Shown one piece after another: positions 12,301 to 21,753 of a stretch of DNA of 64,000 nucleotides (position 1 is the stretch's first letter; each line of letters begins with the position of its first letter). The stretch lies in the NCBI GenBank assembly GCA_030407315.1, contig JALQPE010003011.1, forward strand, positions 1 to 64,000, written 5' to 3'. The translations under genes were made by a program, and so were the position numbers. The stretch comes from Asparagopsis taxiformis (lineage: Eukaryota; Rhodophyta; Florideophyceae; Bonnemaisoniales; Bonnemaisoniaceae). A model generated the notes under the pieces. It had not been told where the DNA came from. It made no database searches and saw only the letters and a list, made by a program, of their open reading frames with translations.

Positions 12301-13041
12301 GGTTGAAAAACCCTCCCAGCAGTCTGATTCTAACGATGACGACAGGGAGCCACAGGACGAGCCGCCAGCTTTCGCAAAGCCCGGCTTCGATCCTTCGCCG
12401 TGGCAGTTCATCCACAACGTGGGTGATGCGAAGGACCGCATCGATGGTGGTCGTGGGCGCCTCTCTCTGCCGCGGCGTGAGTTGTGCGACAAGTTGGAGG
12501 AGGGGAATTTGGAGATGTATAAGAACAAGTTGGTGGCAGAGCTTGCTCTTGGTGTTTGTGCGGAGTTCTTGAAGTTGGGAATGGAGGGTGGTGATCCTGT
12601 CTTCTTCCCGAAGACAGGATTGCGGCTGCTTCTTACAGCAGATGGGGCTGCGGACCAGGATGGGCACACGGACTTCAAGGTATCAACGAGTAGTGTTGCA
12701 GGACCTACCGAGTCTCCATCATATTTCATGATGTCGAGCGGAGCAGATGGATTCTCTATAGTAGCTGCCCCTTATAGTCATGTATGCCTGGCCAATCCGG
12801 ACGCCGATATGTGGAAGGTTCCCATTCATAGGCTTTATGTGCCACCCTATTCCGTATTGGTTGGTCGCGGTGACCTTTACCATTACGGGGTCGGCTTCAG
12901 CGCGGAGATATTCCTGCGGGCGAAAAGTTAGTCTATGGCCTGCCCACGCGCGGCCACATCTACTTGAAGACGGAGAAGGACGTCCTCACGGACCACATCC
13001 ACACCGTCGAATATTACAAGTACGATAGGAGCAATAGATAG
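9390..13041 (+). pseudogene. Second ParB-like + 2OG-Fe(II) dioxygenase gene, frame-broken
   Basis: Paralogue of the gene at 4672-7931, same domain order. Seen: ParB-like segment with VVSRVVRPHRVDELKKTFL and VDGSHRVTAL (DGSHR at 10094-10108); helical region (YVSIARGF, YWSSIPN); a proline/serine-rich linker with basic stretches; and a dioxygenase domain with HTD (12665-12673), YHYG (His 12881-12883) and TRGHIYLKT near the end, matching IRSHLSLRT of the paralogue. The frame shifts by -1 near 9507, 11348, 11855, 12240 and 12900, and there is a TAA in the ParB frame at 9581-9583. Several breaks fall at runs of G or C (C6 near 9505, C5 near 11346, G4 near 12238). The last frame ends at TAG 13039-13041. 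It may be a decayed copy or a good gene hurt by assembly errors; the catalytic residues all survive. If upstream breaks are real, translation could begin at Met 9737. Confidence 0.7.
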
Positions 13042-13517
13042 CATATCAGAAGTATTAAAACCTATACTACTGTTCCCTGCTATAAAGTTCTGTCTTTCTC
13101 ATCTCAACATTGTTACCTTAGCCCATTTTTCAGTTCTCATCTATACATCTGTCCTTCATCTCATAGTTTAGTGCTACTCAGCAGATTGCTTGCTACTTTT
13201 TAATATTAGTCTACAACGTTATATGATTTTACTAGCTAGGCCGTAGGGGGAGACTAGTTTCAACCCTTGACAACGCGCAGATTTCGACTACGAGAGCCGT
13301 CACTGTGATAAATTCTTGGTAGAATTTTCGTCTATCTTCCCACCTACACTAGGCTACCTATATATATACAGGGTATAACCTGAACAGAGACCACGTGAGG
13401 TAAAATACTCCTGAGAGCTGCTCACAGCCGTACAGACCTTTGCTGAGCAATTTACCCGACTTCAAACTTCGCTTCTTACCTTTACCAGGATGAGAGAAGG
13501 ACGAAACTCCCTGCTGC
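13042..13517. other. 3' flank of the second dioxygenase gene
   Basis: No gene seen. It contains an AT-rich TATATATATA stretch near 13361 and, near 13497, a GGACGAAACTCCC segment that is the inverted match of sequence beside MITE copy 1. Confidence 0.4.
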
Positions 13518-13828
13518 TTACAGCCGAAGCCGTTTACCAGGGTTCCTTACAGCAAAGTCATCGTACGATGACTTTGCTGTGAGGAACCGTTTCCTTGCAG
13601 TGGCCGAAAAAATTTTTACCGGGTAAAAAATCAGCAAGAATTTTTACCGGGTAAAAAAATTGTGGCCGCTGTAATGATTTGCTGTAAGAAAACGTTTCAT
13701 TACAGCGGCCACAACTTTTTTACCCGGTAAAGAAATCATGGCTGCTGTAATGATTTGTTTTCTTACAGCAAAGTCATCGTAACGATGACTTTGCTGTCAG
13801 CATCCCCGGTAAACGGCCCGCACTGTAA
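13518..13828. mobile_element. Palindromic MITE, copy 3
   Basis: About 311 bp, ends TTACAG...CTGTAA. Two ACAGCAAAGTCATCGT palindromes (13546-13583 and 13763-13800) enclose three TTTTTACCGGGTAAAAA-like stems and TTACAGCGGCCACAA segments. Relative to copy 1 the arrangement is inverted, so copies 1 and 3 form about 300-bp inverted repeats around the gene at 9390-13041. Confidence 0.75.
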
Positions 13829-14104
13829 TGGGGTGACTGCTTCTCCTACATCGCTCTCTTACTGGTGTTCTACATGCTGCGTTGCTACACAATTTCGCAC
13901 TCACATCTTTCTAGTTTCTCTCCTTTTCGTATCCATAGGTATAGCAGTAGAAAAGTGGATAGTTTGCACTCCAGGCCGCAGATGCCTTCCTGCAGTCATG
14001 TCACGATTGTTGTAGTGTAGTCTATAATGTCTAGCGCTCTTGGAAGATGATGCACAGTCTATTGTCTCTGTCAATGCGTGTTTACTCAAATCTATCAAAG
14101 TAGC

Positions 14105-17100
14105 TCAGTTAGCTGGCCAATATCTTCTACCATAGTCAGCAAATATCTCCTCATCAGCTTCAACGTCTCTGGTCAGAACGACCTTGACAGCATGGGGATT
14201 CTTGATATTCGAAGCAAAGTCCGGTTTGTCTATGGCATCGCCTTGTCGAAACTCGGCTGACTGTGTTCGACTCACCTCGGTCGCTTTCTCCGTTCCGTCA
14301 ATGACCCGACAATCATTGAGGTAGCTGGTACAATTATAGACCGCTGGAACGAGCCAGACCTTCCGAACAGGTGCACCCCTCCCTATGTACGTGGTTTCCA
14401 ATTCCATGTTGTAGTCCTGGAACCTCTGTCCTGTGCACCCAAATCCTTCCGGGCCGTACATCACTGATCTCTGCGGTTCCGAGTCTCGAATCTTCGCATA
14501 GAAAATCGTCCCGTTGTACCAGCCAATGACCGTCCCCTTCTTCAGTTTCTTCGCCGCGAATACGCCAAACCCACCACCTCTTACCTCCGATTGCGAAACA
14601 TAGACACCGTAGAATGCGGCATCAGCAGCCAGAATCGCGTCCGGGTCTATGCTCCAAAACGAGTGCATGTCCTCGGCCGGCCACTGGTCCATAGGCACCC
14701 CGCTCAATCTGTGAAGCATCGACCCGTCCTTCTTCATTGACGCAACGAACACAAGCAGATGGTTCGGCAATGCTGTCACAGCAGGCAAACCTTCTGGTGC
14801 ATCTGAGATGTGCTTCTGACGAAGCCTTGGAGCTTTTCCTGTGACCGGTACCGACTCGTCCCCAAGAATACTCTCCACCTCACGCTGCAAGATCCCCCCA
14901 TATCGCCCGGCTTTCACCTCACTGACGAAAGCATGCAGTATCCACTCCTGCGATGCATCGTGGCACCTTTTTTCCTTCTCACACCCAATGAACCGACGAT
15001 ACGTACCATCCCTCAACGTCATACACGCTATGGCTGTGCTGTATGTTCCCGAGAAGAAATCCATCACGATATCGTTCTGCTTCGAAAATCGTTCCAGAAG
15101 CTCACGAAGAGTGGTCAACGCCTTCTGCTCATGGCGCAGTCGGTTGTTCTGCCCATCGTATTGAGCTTCACCAGCCGACAACCTCGGAACGTTGTCAATC
15201 GCGTTGGTGAACCCAGGGTGCCTCGATATGTCCGGATTGTGCAACCTGTAATCCACCATATCGTATGCAGCCATACCCTTCCCCCGCTTATACGCATGGA
15301 TAACGAAATCGTGCATATTATGCAGTGTGCACGTTTTCGTCGATGGATTGGACGTAAAGCTGTGTGGTCGGCGAGATAGCACGACTGGAACACTGTCCAC
15401 AATCATCTTGCCAGGCTCGGCATTTCTGATTGCATCCATCCATGCCACGAGTTGGCGCACGCTGGAATAGATTAGAGCATGACCGCCAGGCCGAAGAACT
15501 CGAACTATTTCACACGCAACACTCGCCAACTCTTCCGGCTCCAGAATATCGTACTCCGAGTTTTCTCTGCCGCCTTCCCGCCTCGTGTTGAATGGAGGAT
15601 CAGTGAGCACAAGCTGAACACTGTCCTCCAACACACCATCTTCCAGGAAACTAATTTTGTCCTCCACCTCTTTGGCTACATCAGTAGCGTCACAATTCAC
15701 AGTGTGAATGTAACGCCCCATCACAGCTTCCAGCTTGGTGACATATTCCGGCTTGGATTCCTTTCCGACGTCAACGAGCGGTGCTTCTGTAGGCGATACA
15801 GTGTCAACCTCCATAGCGTCATCCTCGGCCGCACCTTCTCTTGTTGCTGTTTCGCTAGCAACCGCCGCATTATCGTCCTCTCCACCACCGCGCTCCAGCC
15901 TAGCCTTCTTCCTCTGTGGCTCCAGACTATCCTCTTCTATATCCTCGCTGCCATTGTTTGGCACTGCTGCGGATATTTCCATCTGCGCAGGTGCACCTTC
16001 AAGGATGCCAGGCTCGGGCGTATCCTCAAGACTGTGCAACTCATCCATGGTCAGAGGAAGCTTTCGTTGCTCTCGGGTTCGCAATAACCAAGCCTTCAGC
16101 CTCCTCTGACCATCCAGGGCATGAGACGTGTTCAACTTGGCTCGCATGAACGAGTTCAATCCGAACTTGTCAGGAGTGTCGAAAAGCAAGGCTCGAAGTC
16201 TCTGCATCAGCTGACCACGCTCGGCGAACACATTCACCTCAGTGACACATTGGCGTATCGACAGCAGGAAGGCGCTTGTCAATGATCGCAGTCTTGCATC
16301 CACAGCCACTGGAAGGTCGGCACAGAACCCGTTTTCACTGTCTACAGTTTTCGGGACAATGGTCAGGTTTTTCCGATGCTCCTCGACCGCGCAGCCATCA
16401 GACCGATTCGGGAGTGACCTGAAGCAAAGGCTCGCAGGATCGAATACCATGAACGGCCAGCACATCGATTCAACATCCTCATACCCCAACACTCTTGCCC
16501 CGGTATCCCACGCAGCTAACACACGGTCGACAACAAATCCAAGCTGGTTGGCTTGCGCACTGGATGTTGCAATTCCAACCATTCCACCACCACCAATGGC
16601 CCCGGATGTGGCTCTGGCCCGCCTAGATGGCGCACTGCCCATCTCCTTACTGCGAATAGCCAAGATACACTGGCAAATCATAACCATCAGCCTCCTGAAC
16701 CGCTTCTGGCTAGCCTGCAAAGAATCTTGCATGTCGGATGTAGCGCCGTCTAGAAAGTACCTGCTCGAAAGCAGTTCGCGGTTCAGTGGAGAGGACAATT
16801 CTCCGCGGGGTGTCTTGCCAAACATTTCGACGGCACGAGAACTAGTCACCCCCACCTGTTTCGGAAACTCAACCATCCTCGGAGAATCACCCATCTCTGC
16901 ATTGAGTCCCCATGCATGACAAAACATTTGCCACAGACGCAAATCAATCGAACTCGAATCTTCTGCTCGGTGATACGGCCGAAGCACAGCCAGGATAGAC
17001 ATGCATGAGCTGTACTGCGGTTTACCACTCAGGCTTGAAGCAATTTGGCCGCTTGGATCGCAGGATTTGATCCAGCCCAACACATCGGCCATCCTCACAG

Positions 17101-17581
17101 ACGAAATATGGGCGTACTTGTCCTTTCCGTTTTGGACCCAGTACTCGTCTCTGAGATCAACGGCGATCATCAGATACTCAACAAACATCATGCGCCTTTG
17201 CAGGCCTGCAATGTCGTTGGATGTCGTCGCTCTCACACGGTCCAGCACAACAGCAGTACTGCTGTTGGTGTCCGCCACGATAGACTCTTCTCGCATAGGA
17301 ATCGTAACGCCAGGAGGAAAGACGCCCTTCTCCATTCCACGTACAATTGCCATGCAGTGGTGCGCTCCATCCAATATCTCCAGAACGCCTTCTCGAAACC
17401 TGCCAGTCACGGGATGAGCTGTGTCATAACCGCTGTTGCGAATGCTCTCCATGAGCGCTTCCACATGACTTGCATCAACATCGCGAATCGATACGAATTT
17501 GCTGACTTGATTGGGGTCGATGAACACCCATCCGTCGTGCTTTTCACCGTGATTGTGGAACGTTCCTTCCATGGCGAACAA
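14105..17581 (-). CDS. ParB-like + beta-class DNA methyltransferase + SET domain fusion
   Basis: Intact 1158-residue protein. Residues ~20-80 form a ParB-like domain with LDGAHH (71-75; the usual DGxHR has His for Arg). Residues ~80-500 are mostly helical and unassigned. A charged linker (~505-610) carries a basic PQRKKARLER patch, a likely nuclear signal. Residues ~650-870 are an amino-methyltransferase: catalytic LTDPPFNT (DPPF 661-664; 15590-15601) comes before the SAM-binding DFFSGTYSTA (841-850), with HEQKALTTLRELLERF just upstream. Motif IV before I is the beta class, and DPP[FYW] favours N6-adenine over N4-cytosine (inference). Residues ~985-1155 are a SET domain: GGGFGVFAAKKLKKGTVIGW, NCTSYLND in place of NHSC, and EIFADYG. 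Known: ParB-methyltransferase fusions occur in phages and bacteria; I do not recall one with SET. Divergent from the gene at 18086. Confidence 0.85.
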   Translation of the reverse strand: MFAMEGTFHNHGEKHDGWVFIDPNQVSKFVSIRDVDASHVEALMESIRNSGYDTAHPVTGRFREGVLEILDGAHHCMAIVRGMEKGVFPPGVTIPMREESIVADTNSSTAVVLDRVRATTSNDIAGLQRRMMFVEYLMIAVDLRDEYWVQNGKDKYAHISSVRMADVLGWIKSCDPSGQIASSLSGKPQYSSCMSILAVLRPYHRAEDSSSIDLRLWQMFCHAWGLNAEMGDSPRMVEFPKQVGVTSSRAVEMFGKTPRGELSSPLNRELLSSRYFLDGATSDMQDSLQASQKRFRRLMVMICQCILAIRSKEMGSAPSRRARATSGAIGGGGMVGIATSSAQANQLGFVVDRVLAAWDTGARVLGYEDVESMCWPFMVFDPASLCFRSLPNRSDGCAVEEHRKNLTIVPKTVDSENGFCADLPVAVDARLRSLTSAFLLSIRQCVTEVNVFAERGQLMQRLRALLFDTPDKFGLNSFMRAKLNTSHALDGQRRLKAWLLRTREQRKLPLTMDELHSLEDTPEPGILEGAPAQMEISAAVPNNGSEDIEEDSLEPQRKKARLERGGGEDDNAAVASETATREGAAEDDAMEVDTVSPTEAPLVDVGKESKPEYVTKLEAVMGRYIHTVNCDATDVAKEVEDKISFLEDGVLEDSVQLVLTDPPFNTRREGGRENSEYDILEPEELASVACEIVRVLRPGGHALIYSSVRQLVAWMDAIRNAEPGKMIVDSVPVVLSRRPHSFTSNPSTKTCTLHNMHDFVIHAYKRGKGMAAYDMVDYRLHNPDISRHPGFTNAIDNVPRLSAGEAQYDGQNNRLRHEQKALTTLRELLERFSKQNDIVMDFFSGTYSTAIACMTLRDGTYRRFIGCEKEKRCHDASQEWILHAFVSEVKAGRYGGILQREVESILGDESVPVTGKAPRLRQKHISDAPEGLPAVTALPNHLLVFVASMKKDGSMLHRLSGVPMDQWPAEDMHSFWSIDPDAILAADAAFYGVYVSQSEVRGGGFGVFAAKKLKKGTVIGWYNGTIFYAKIRDSEPQRSVMYGPEGFGCTGQRFQDYNMELETTYIGRGAPVRKVWLVPAVYNCTSYLNDCRVIDGTEKATEVSRTQSAEFRQGDAIDKPDFASNIKNPHAVKVVLTRDVEADEEIFADYGRRYWPAN

Positions 17582-18085
17582 AGGTAGAGTTTTTAAGAAA
17601 GGGATAGTTGGTTGCTGCTTGACCAGGGTGGCGCAAAGCAGAAGTTGGTTGTTTAAAACAAAGTGTCAGCGAGTGGTAGCACTTCGGTGGCTGTTTCCTT
17701 TCCACCCCTGTCCGAACCTTTACAAGATAACTACATCGACTGTTAGCTCAATAATCAATGTAATACTAAAGTAATACTCAAAATATTTTTCCATGCAATT
17801 TATTGGGCCGCGTAACATCTCCAAGCGTATCTTTGTAGTCCAATCGTATGCATCCGACATTCACTTCTAGAACGATTATTCACATCAAATTTTATGCTGC
17901 AATCAGTTCATGGCAGACATCATCCACACTGACGTGTCAATTTTGTCAATTGTCCATTCTATTTCTACACCACCTAAACATCTCTTCTGGACCTTTCCAA
18001 TCCTCCTAGTATATACTACTCTTTAGCAGAAGGTAACGGTTAGGCTTTCACTAATACAACAATTCTATCCCATAGCTATCCCAAC
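17582..18085. promoter_or_regulatory. Shared divergent promoter region
   Basis: This 504-bp gap separates the start codons of the methyltransferase-SET gene (-) and the gene at 18086 (+), so it must hold both promoters. A TATATAC element lies near 18011, about 75 bp before the rightward ATG, within a CT-rich stretch. Co-expression of the two genes is plausible but not shown. Confidence 0.45.
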
Positions 18086-19447
18086 ATGCTTCCTCTCGCT
18101 CCAAACGACGTTATAGAAGTTCAATGGGAACTTCGGCCGTTTGGGAGGAAACGAAAAATTGTGTGGTGGTCTGCAATCGTCAAGGAAATTACTCAGGTCA
18201 AGACTGAAACAGACCCATTCCTCCATGCATTGCTCGAATACAAAGCTGAATATGGTTTCGACTCTACCCTTTCTCAAGTCAAGATTTCAGATCGTAACGA
18301 GCTCGTCGACAAGGATTCCGGAAGGGTTCTCCCGTGGCGAAGTGGTGAGCTTCGCAGTATGGACTCACCTGCATCCCCAGCAGAGAGAGACCCGGACTAC
18401 GGCATTGACCACACTCGCCACCGCCACCGCGGCATCCTTCAAGATTGCACTGCGGATCAAATGAAGAAGACCATAGCAGAAATGCTGGCAAGATTGGAAA
18501 AGCTGGAGTCAGCTGCCAAACATCCTCTTCCCCCTCCATTCGATTCCAACAGCTCCATGACCTCCTTTGCTCTGACTGTATGTAGCATTCTGTTTCAGAA
18601 GCTTGGTGTGTACACGGACAAGCCCCTCTCCCTCCGGATGACAAAATCCGAGCACTCCAGGGGAATGCGACAAACATCGCAAGAAGAAATCAGAGTACAG
18701 GCTGACTGCTCCCTTGCTCAATTCCGCACTATTGCCATTCAATGCAAGGCGAAAGAGAATCGTGATGTTCTCTTCCTGCCGTCCTTTGAGGACATCACGT
18801 TTCCCTCTGGAAATGAGTCGGATCTTTCCATCATTTTCCCCACCTTTCAGGCACTATGTGACTCCATAGGTACCTCGCAACACGGGTTCCAGAAAATATT
18901 GGTGAAGAGCAGGGCGGAACGCGATGGAGGCAGCTCATCGATTGTTCCAATTTTAGGAAATCTAGTCGACGTTGACTGCTCTCATGATGCTCCTTCTTCC
19001 GCATTTCTCGTCGGCTCATCTGCTTACGTCCTGTCCAGCCCAGACCAACGTATGACAGTTCTTTGCAGAGACTCCTACGAGTTTGACCATGTCAACAATA
19101 CATTTTTACATCCCCTATGTCTTAGCCAACTATCACAGTCTAGCATCGTGGACTCTTTCCACCTACGTGATAAGGCTACTGTTACTTATGGAGCAACGTT
19201 TTCGTTACTGTGGAGACGTATTCAGCGCCGAGCTTGTTACAGCACTTTCCAGCCTCTATCAACCGCAGAGACGTTTGGTACACTACATCTACGCTTACCT
19301 TGCTGTATTTTCAGTGGTACTACTATATGCCAGGAGCTTGAAGACATTGGCTATGAGGCTATCTCTCGTCTTGGCTTCAATGCGGATTCAGACACTACCC
19401 ACCCACCCTCTCCTCCACCTGCCACCTGCAGTCCGGAGCAAAAATGA
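18086..19447 (+). CDS. Unrecognised protein, possible Tudor/Agenet-like N-terminus
   Basis: 453 residues, one continuous frame. The first ~75 residues (DVIEVQWELRPFGRKRKIVW, WSAIVKEI, LEYKAEYGFDSTLSQVKI) have the spacing of a small beta-barrel reader of the Tudor/Agenet kind: 'valuable aromatic-rich strand, WW-A-V, then a Y..YGF turn'. This is a tentative reading. Residues ~130-150 could be a short coiled coil (MKKTIAEMLARLEKLESA). The middle (SFALTVCSILFQKLGVYTDK) weakly resembles a stretch in the 19723-21249 protein. The C-terminal half is unrecognised and the end is proline/serine-rich. It runs convergent with the coiled-coil gene (276-bp gap) and divergent from the methyltransferase-SET gene. 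A chromatin reader beside a SET writer would make sense, but that is inference. Confidence 0.5.
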   Translation: MLPLAPNDVIEVQWELRPFGRKRKIVWWSAIVKEITQVKTETDPFLHALLEYKAEYGFDSTLSQVKISDRNELVDKDSGRVLPWRSGELRSMDSPASPAERDPDYGIDHTRHRHRGILQDCTADQMKKTIAEMLARLEKLESAAKHPLPPPFDSNSSMTSFALTVCSILFQKLGVYTDKPLSLRMTKSEHSRGMRQTSQEEIRVQADCSLAQFRTIAIQCKAKENRDVLFLPSFEDITFPSGNESDLSIIFPTFQALCDSIGTSQHGFQKILVKSRAERDGGSSSIVPILGNLVDVDCSHDAPSSAFLVGSSAYVLSSPDQRMTVLCRDSYEFDHVNNTFLHPLCLSQLSQSSIVDSFHLRDKATVTYGATFSLLWRRIQRRACYSTFQPLSTAETFGTLHLRLPCCIFSGTTICQELEDIGYEAISRLGFNADSDTTHPPSPPPATCSPEQK

Positions 19448-19722
19448 TAAAGCACACCTATCCGTAGTTATCCTGTTCCTGGGTATTCCATTCTAGAGCT
19501 CCTGTGGCCATCAATTTCTAGTAAAGACGGATACCCTCGCCCCTTCCTACTTCGACTATTCCACTACCTGTCTCTGCGCTTTTCCTTCGACTTGACACTA
19601 TCGTCTGACTGGTTTCCTGATGTCTCTCATCTATCTACTTCCATCTATTACAAAATTCAACTCAACAGAAATTTTATTTCTTCATTCTTCGTCTACTACA
19701 CCGAAACTGGTTTCATCCGATA

Positions 19723-21249
19723 CTACTCCCCTTCATTCTCGATTTCATCATCGACGAATACCTTCACATATTCTGCATCTCCTCCGTCCTCTTCCATAGA
19801 CCTGAAGCTCTCCTCCAGCACTGATTCCCCCCCATCGTCTACATTCAGTTCTTCATATCTATCACGCGATATAGTCAAAACCTCCTCATTCATGAAACGA
19901 CTACTCACCCGCTCCCCGGGAAGAAGCAGTTTCACTGCTTCATTGATTTCCCGGATTTGCGCTCCTTCCACCTCTGTTCCACTTTGAAATTTCAAAATCG
20001 TTCGGAACCCGTATGCAAGTATGTAGATGAATTGCAAGGAGTATTCTGAACGTCGCAGGAACATGTTCTTATCAGAACATTGCGTGTAGGCGACTGCAAA
20101 GTTCAGTGCAACCTCTACTAAATTGATCCTCCTAGTCAAAAACCTCTTGTCCGGTTCTCCAATTATTTGAACTTCGTACTCGACTTTGAATAGCATTTCT
20201 TTTCGCACTGCAATGAAGTCGCGAAGAATCTTCATATTCTTGTCATCCATTGCTGCACGCTCCGCTGCATTCATTTTCCTCTGCGCCGAGTACAGACTTG
20301 GAACTGACTCAATGTCCAGCCCACCGTCGTGCAAATGATGCTCCATTCGGACTGAACCTTGAAACCCACTGTATAGAACGAATCCAAGATCTCGGATGAA
20401 CCGGTTTCGCACATGATCTCTGGACTTGTTCATAAACCCGGTCACTGCTGTGAGTGCCGATTTCGTCACAGTGATGCCTACCTCCTTTCTGTGCAACGGC
20501 CCATTGTCACCAACCTTTCTTCGCTTCTGCTTTCGAGCGGCCCCATCACTTCCCTCGGACGTCCCATGCATTCCATCCATGCGAGCAGAGTCCGTTCCGC
20601 GAATTGTCTCCTCAATGGTCCCGGTAGTCACATACCCCCGCGCCCTCCACCGTTCGATACCTTCCGACGTTCCATTGGAGCTGGAACGGTCTCCTCCCTC
20701 TCTGAAAGAATTGTTTTGACACGTATTCTTGATTAAAGAGGTCACAACTTGGCAGCGCAATTCAATGTGGTTCCGGCCGGCAAGCGTCCTATTGAACACA
20801 TCCTTTCGCTCATTGCTCTGCCTGGCGAACATCAGCGTATTGATTAGCTGGCATCCGTTGAAATGCCTATCCCTCTTATCCACCATTGCCTTCGTGTACG
20901 TTGGAACAACAGCACACAGCACAGCACACACCATTTCGAACGTGAACGATTTCTCCGCATCCTGCGCAATGCGGAGACGTTCCCTGTCCTTCTCGGAGGC
21001 GATCTTCTTCGGATGTCCTTGTCCCTGGCTCAGAAGCCCATCGACGATGCTCTTGACCTCCTGCATATCGGTGTTTAGCATGGAGACAGTCTTGGCGACA
21101 TTTCCGAGAGTCTCGCGTAATTGAATGGTGCTCTTCTCGACGGCATCCATTTTATCACTCAGGGCTTTCAACTCTGCAGTGATGTTCGAAAAGCCCTCAC
21201 GCGTTATTTCGGAAAATGCGGCGATGCTTACGGAGGTTTCGGGATTCAT
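19723..21249 (-). CDS. Coiled-coil protein, related to the 31995-33638 product
   Basis: 508 residues, intact. Residues ~10-75 form a coiled coil (ITAELKALSDKMDAVEKSTI, LRETLGNVAKTVSMLNTDM). A basic KQKRRKVGDN patch suggests nuclear location. The C-terminal half carries a helical domain: SALTAVTGFMNKSRDHVRNR, FVLYSGFQGSV, then FAVAYTQCSDKNMFLRRSEY. These align by eye with SALRALTKFFNNARKTVKLE, FFLLHQDFGAAL and LLSSLTQCNQRHILCYSTQS of the protein at 31995-33638, in the same order. The C-terminus is acidic. No known family recognised. Both family members lie in palindrome-bounded blocks, so the family may be a core gene of that kind of element rather than host cargo. Confidence 0.6.
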   Translation of the reverse strand: MNPETSVSIAAFSEITREGFSNITAELKALSDKMDAVEKSTIQLRETLGNVAKTVSMLNTDMQEVKSIVDGLLSQGQGHPKKIASEKDRERLRIAQDAEKSFTFEMVCAVLCAVVPTYTKAMVDKRDRHFNGCQLINTLMFARQSNERKDVFNRTLAGRNHIELRCQVVTSLIKNTCQNNSFREGGDRSSSNGTSEGIERWRARGYVTTGTIEETIRGTDSARMDGMHGTSEGSDGAARKQKRRKVGDNGPLHRKEVGITVTKSALTAVTGFMNKSRDHVRNRFIRDLGFVLYSGFQGSVRMEHHLHDGGLDIESVPSLYSAQRKMNAAERAAMDDKNMKILRDFIAVRKEMLFKVEYEVQIIGEPDKRFLTRRINLVEVALNFAVAYTQCSDKNMFLRRSEYSLQFIYILAYGFRTILKFQSGTEVEGAQIREINEAVKLLLPGERVSSRFMNEEVLTISRDRYEELNVDDGGESVLEESFRSMEEDGGDAEYVKVFVDDEIENEGE

Positions 21250-21753
21250 GTTGAACTTGCAATTGGAGTTTGCTAAAAGGAGAATTGCTTTGAAGGAAGG
21301 ATGTCACGCTTAGTACAGCAGTGTTGTAGCAAATATCATTTCAGTGGATGCATCCATCCTGGTCTACTCTACATAATAATAATGCTTCTCAGTGCTCCGT
21401 AACGGTTATTTTTCATAATTTAGTGGTGGATGGTGCGTATTCTTTCCTTTGCCACCACCCACGTCCTGTGCATACCACACCTCGCTACCAGACTGACGTC
21501 TCCTACTAGACACTTTCAATGCAAAGATAGATAAGTATAATTTGAAATGCTAAACTCAACATATTATAGCTACTCTGTACATTCTCTCCTTACGGTGAGA
21601 CAAACCAGATATGTTCTGTTCTCCCAATCTTCCTTTCTACAACTTCCTATTCAGCATCTAGCTTCCCCGCACCCAACTATCTGTAAAGCACCATCACAAT
21701 TAATATAGTCGTATACCACACACCATTCCAATATTTACCTTCACACCAACACT
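21250..21753. other. Upstream region of the coiled-coil gene
   Basis: AT-rich, no coding evidence. It should contain the promoter of the leftward gene at 21249. Confidence 0.35.

Noticed and set aside
14105..17581. Phage or bacterial origin of the whole gene block
   Set aside because: ParB-methyltransferase fusions are phage-like, but the SET domain, nuclear-type basic patches, lack of operon structure and of ribosome binding sites, and the surrounding chromoviruses point to a eukaryotic genome. Ancient transfer of the domain pair remains possible.
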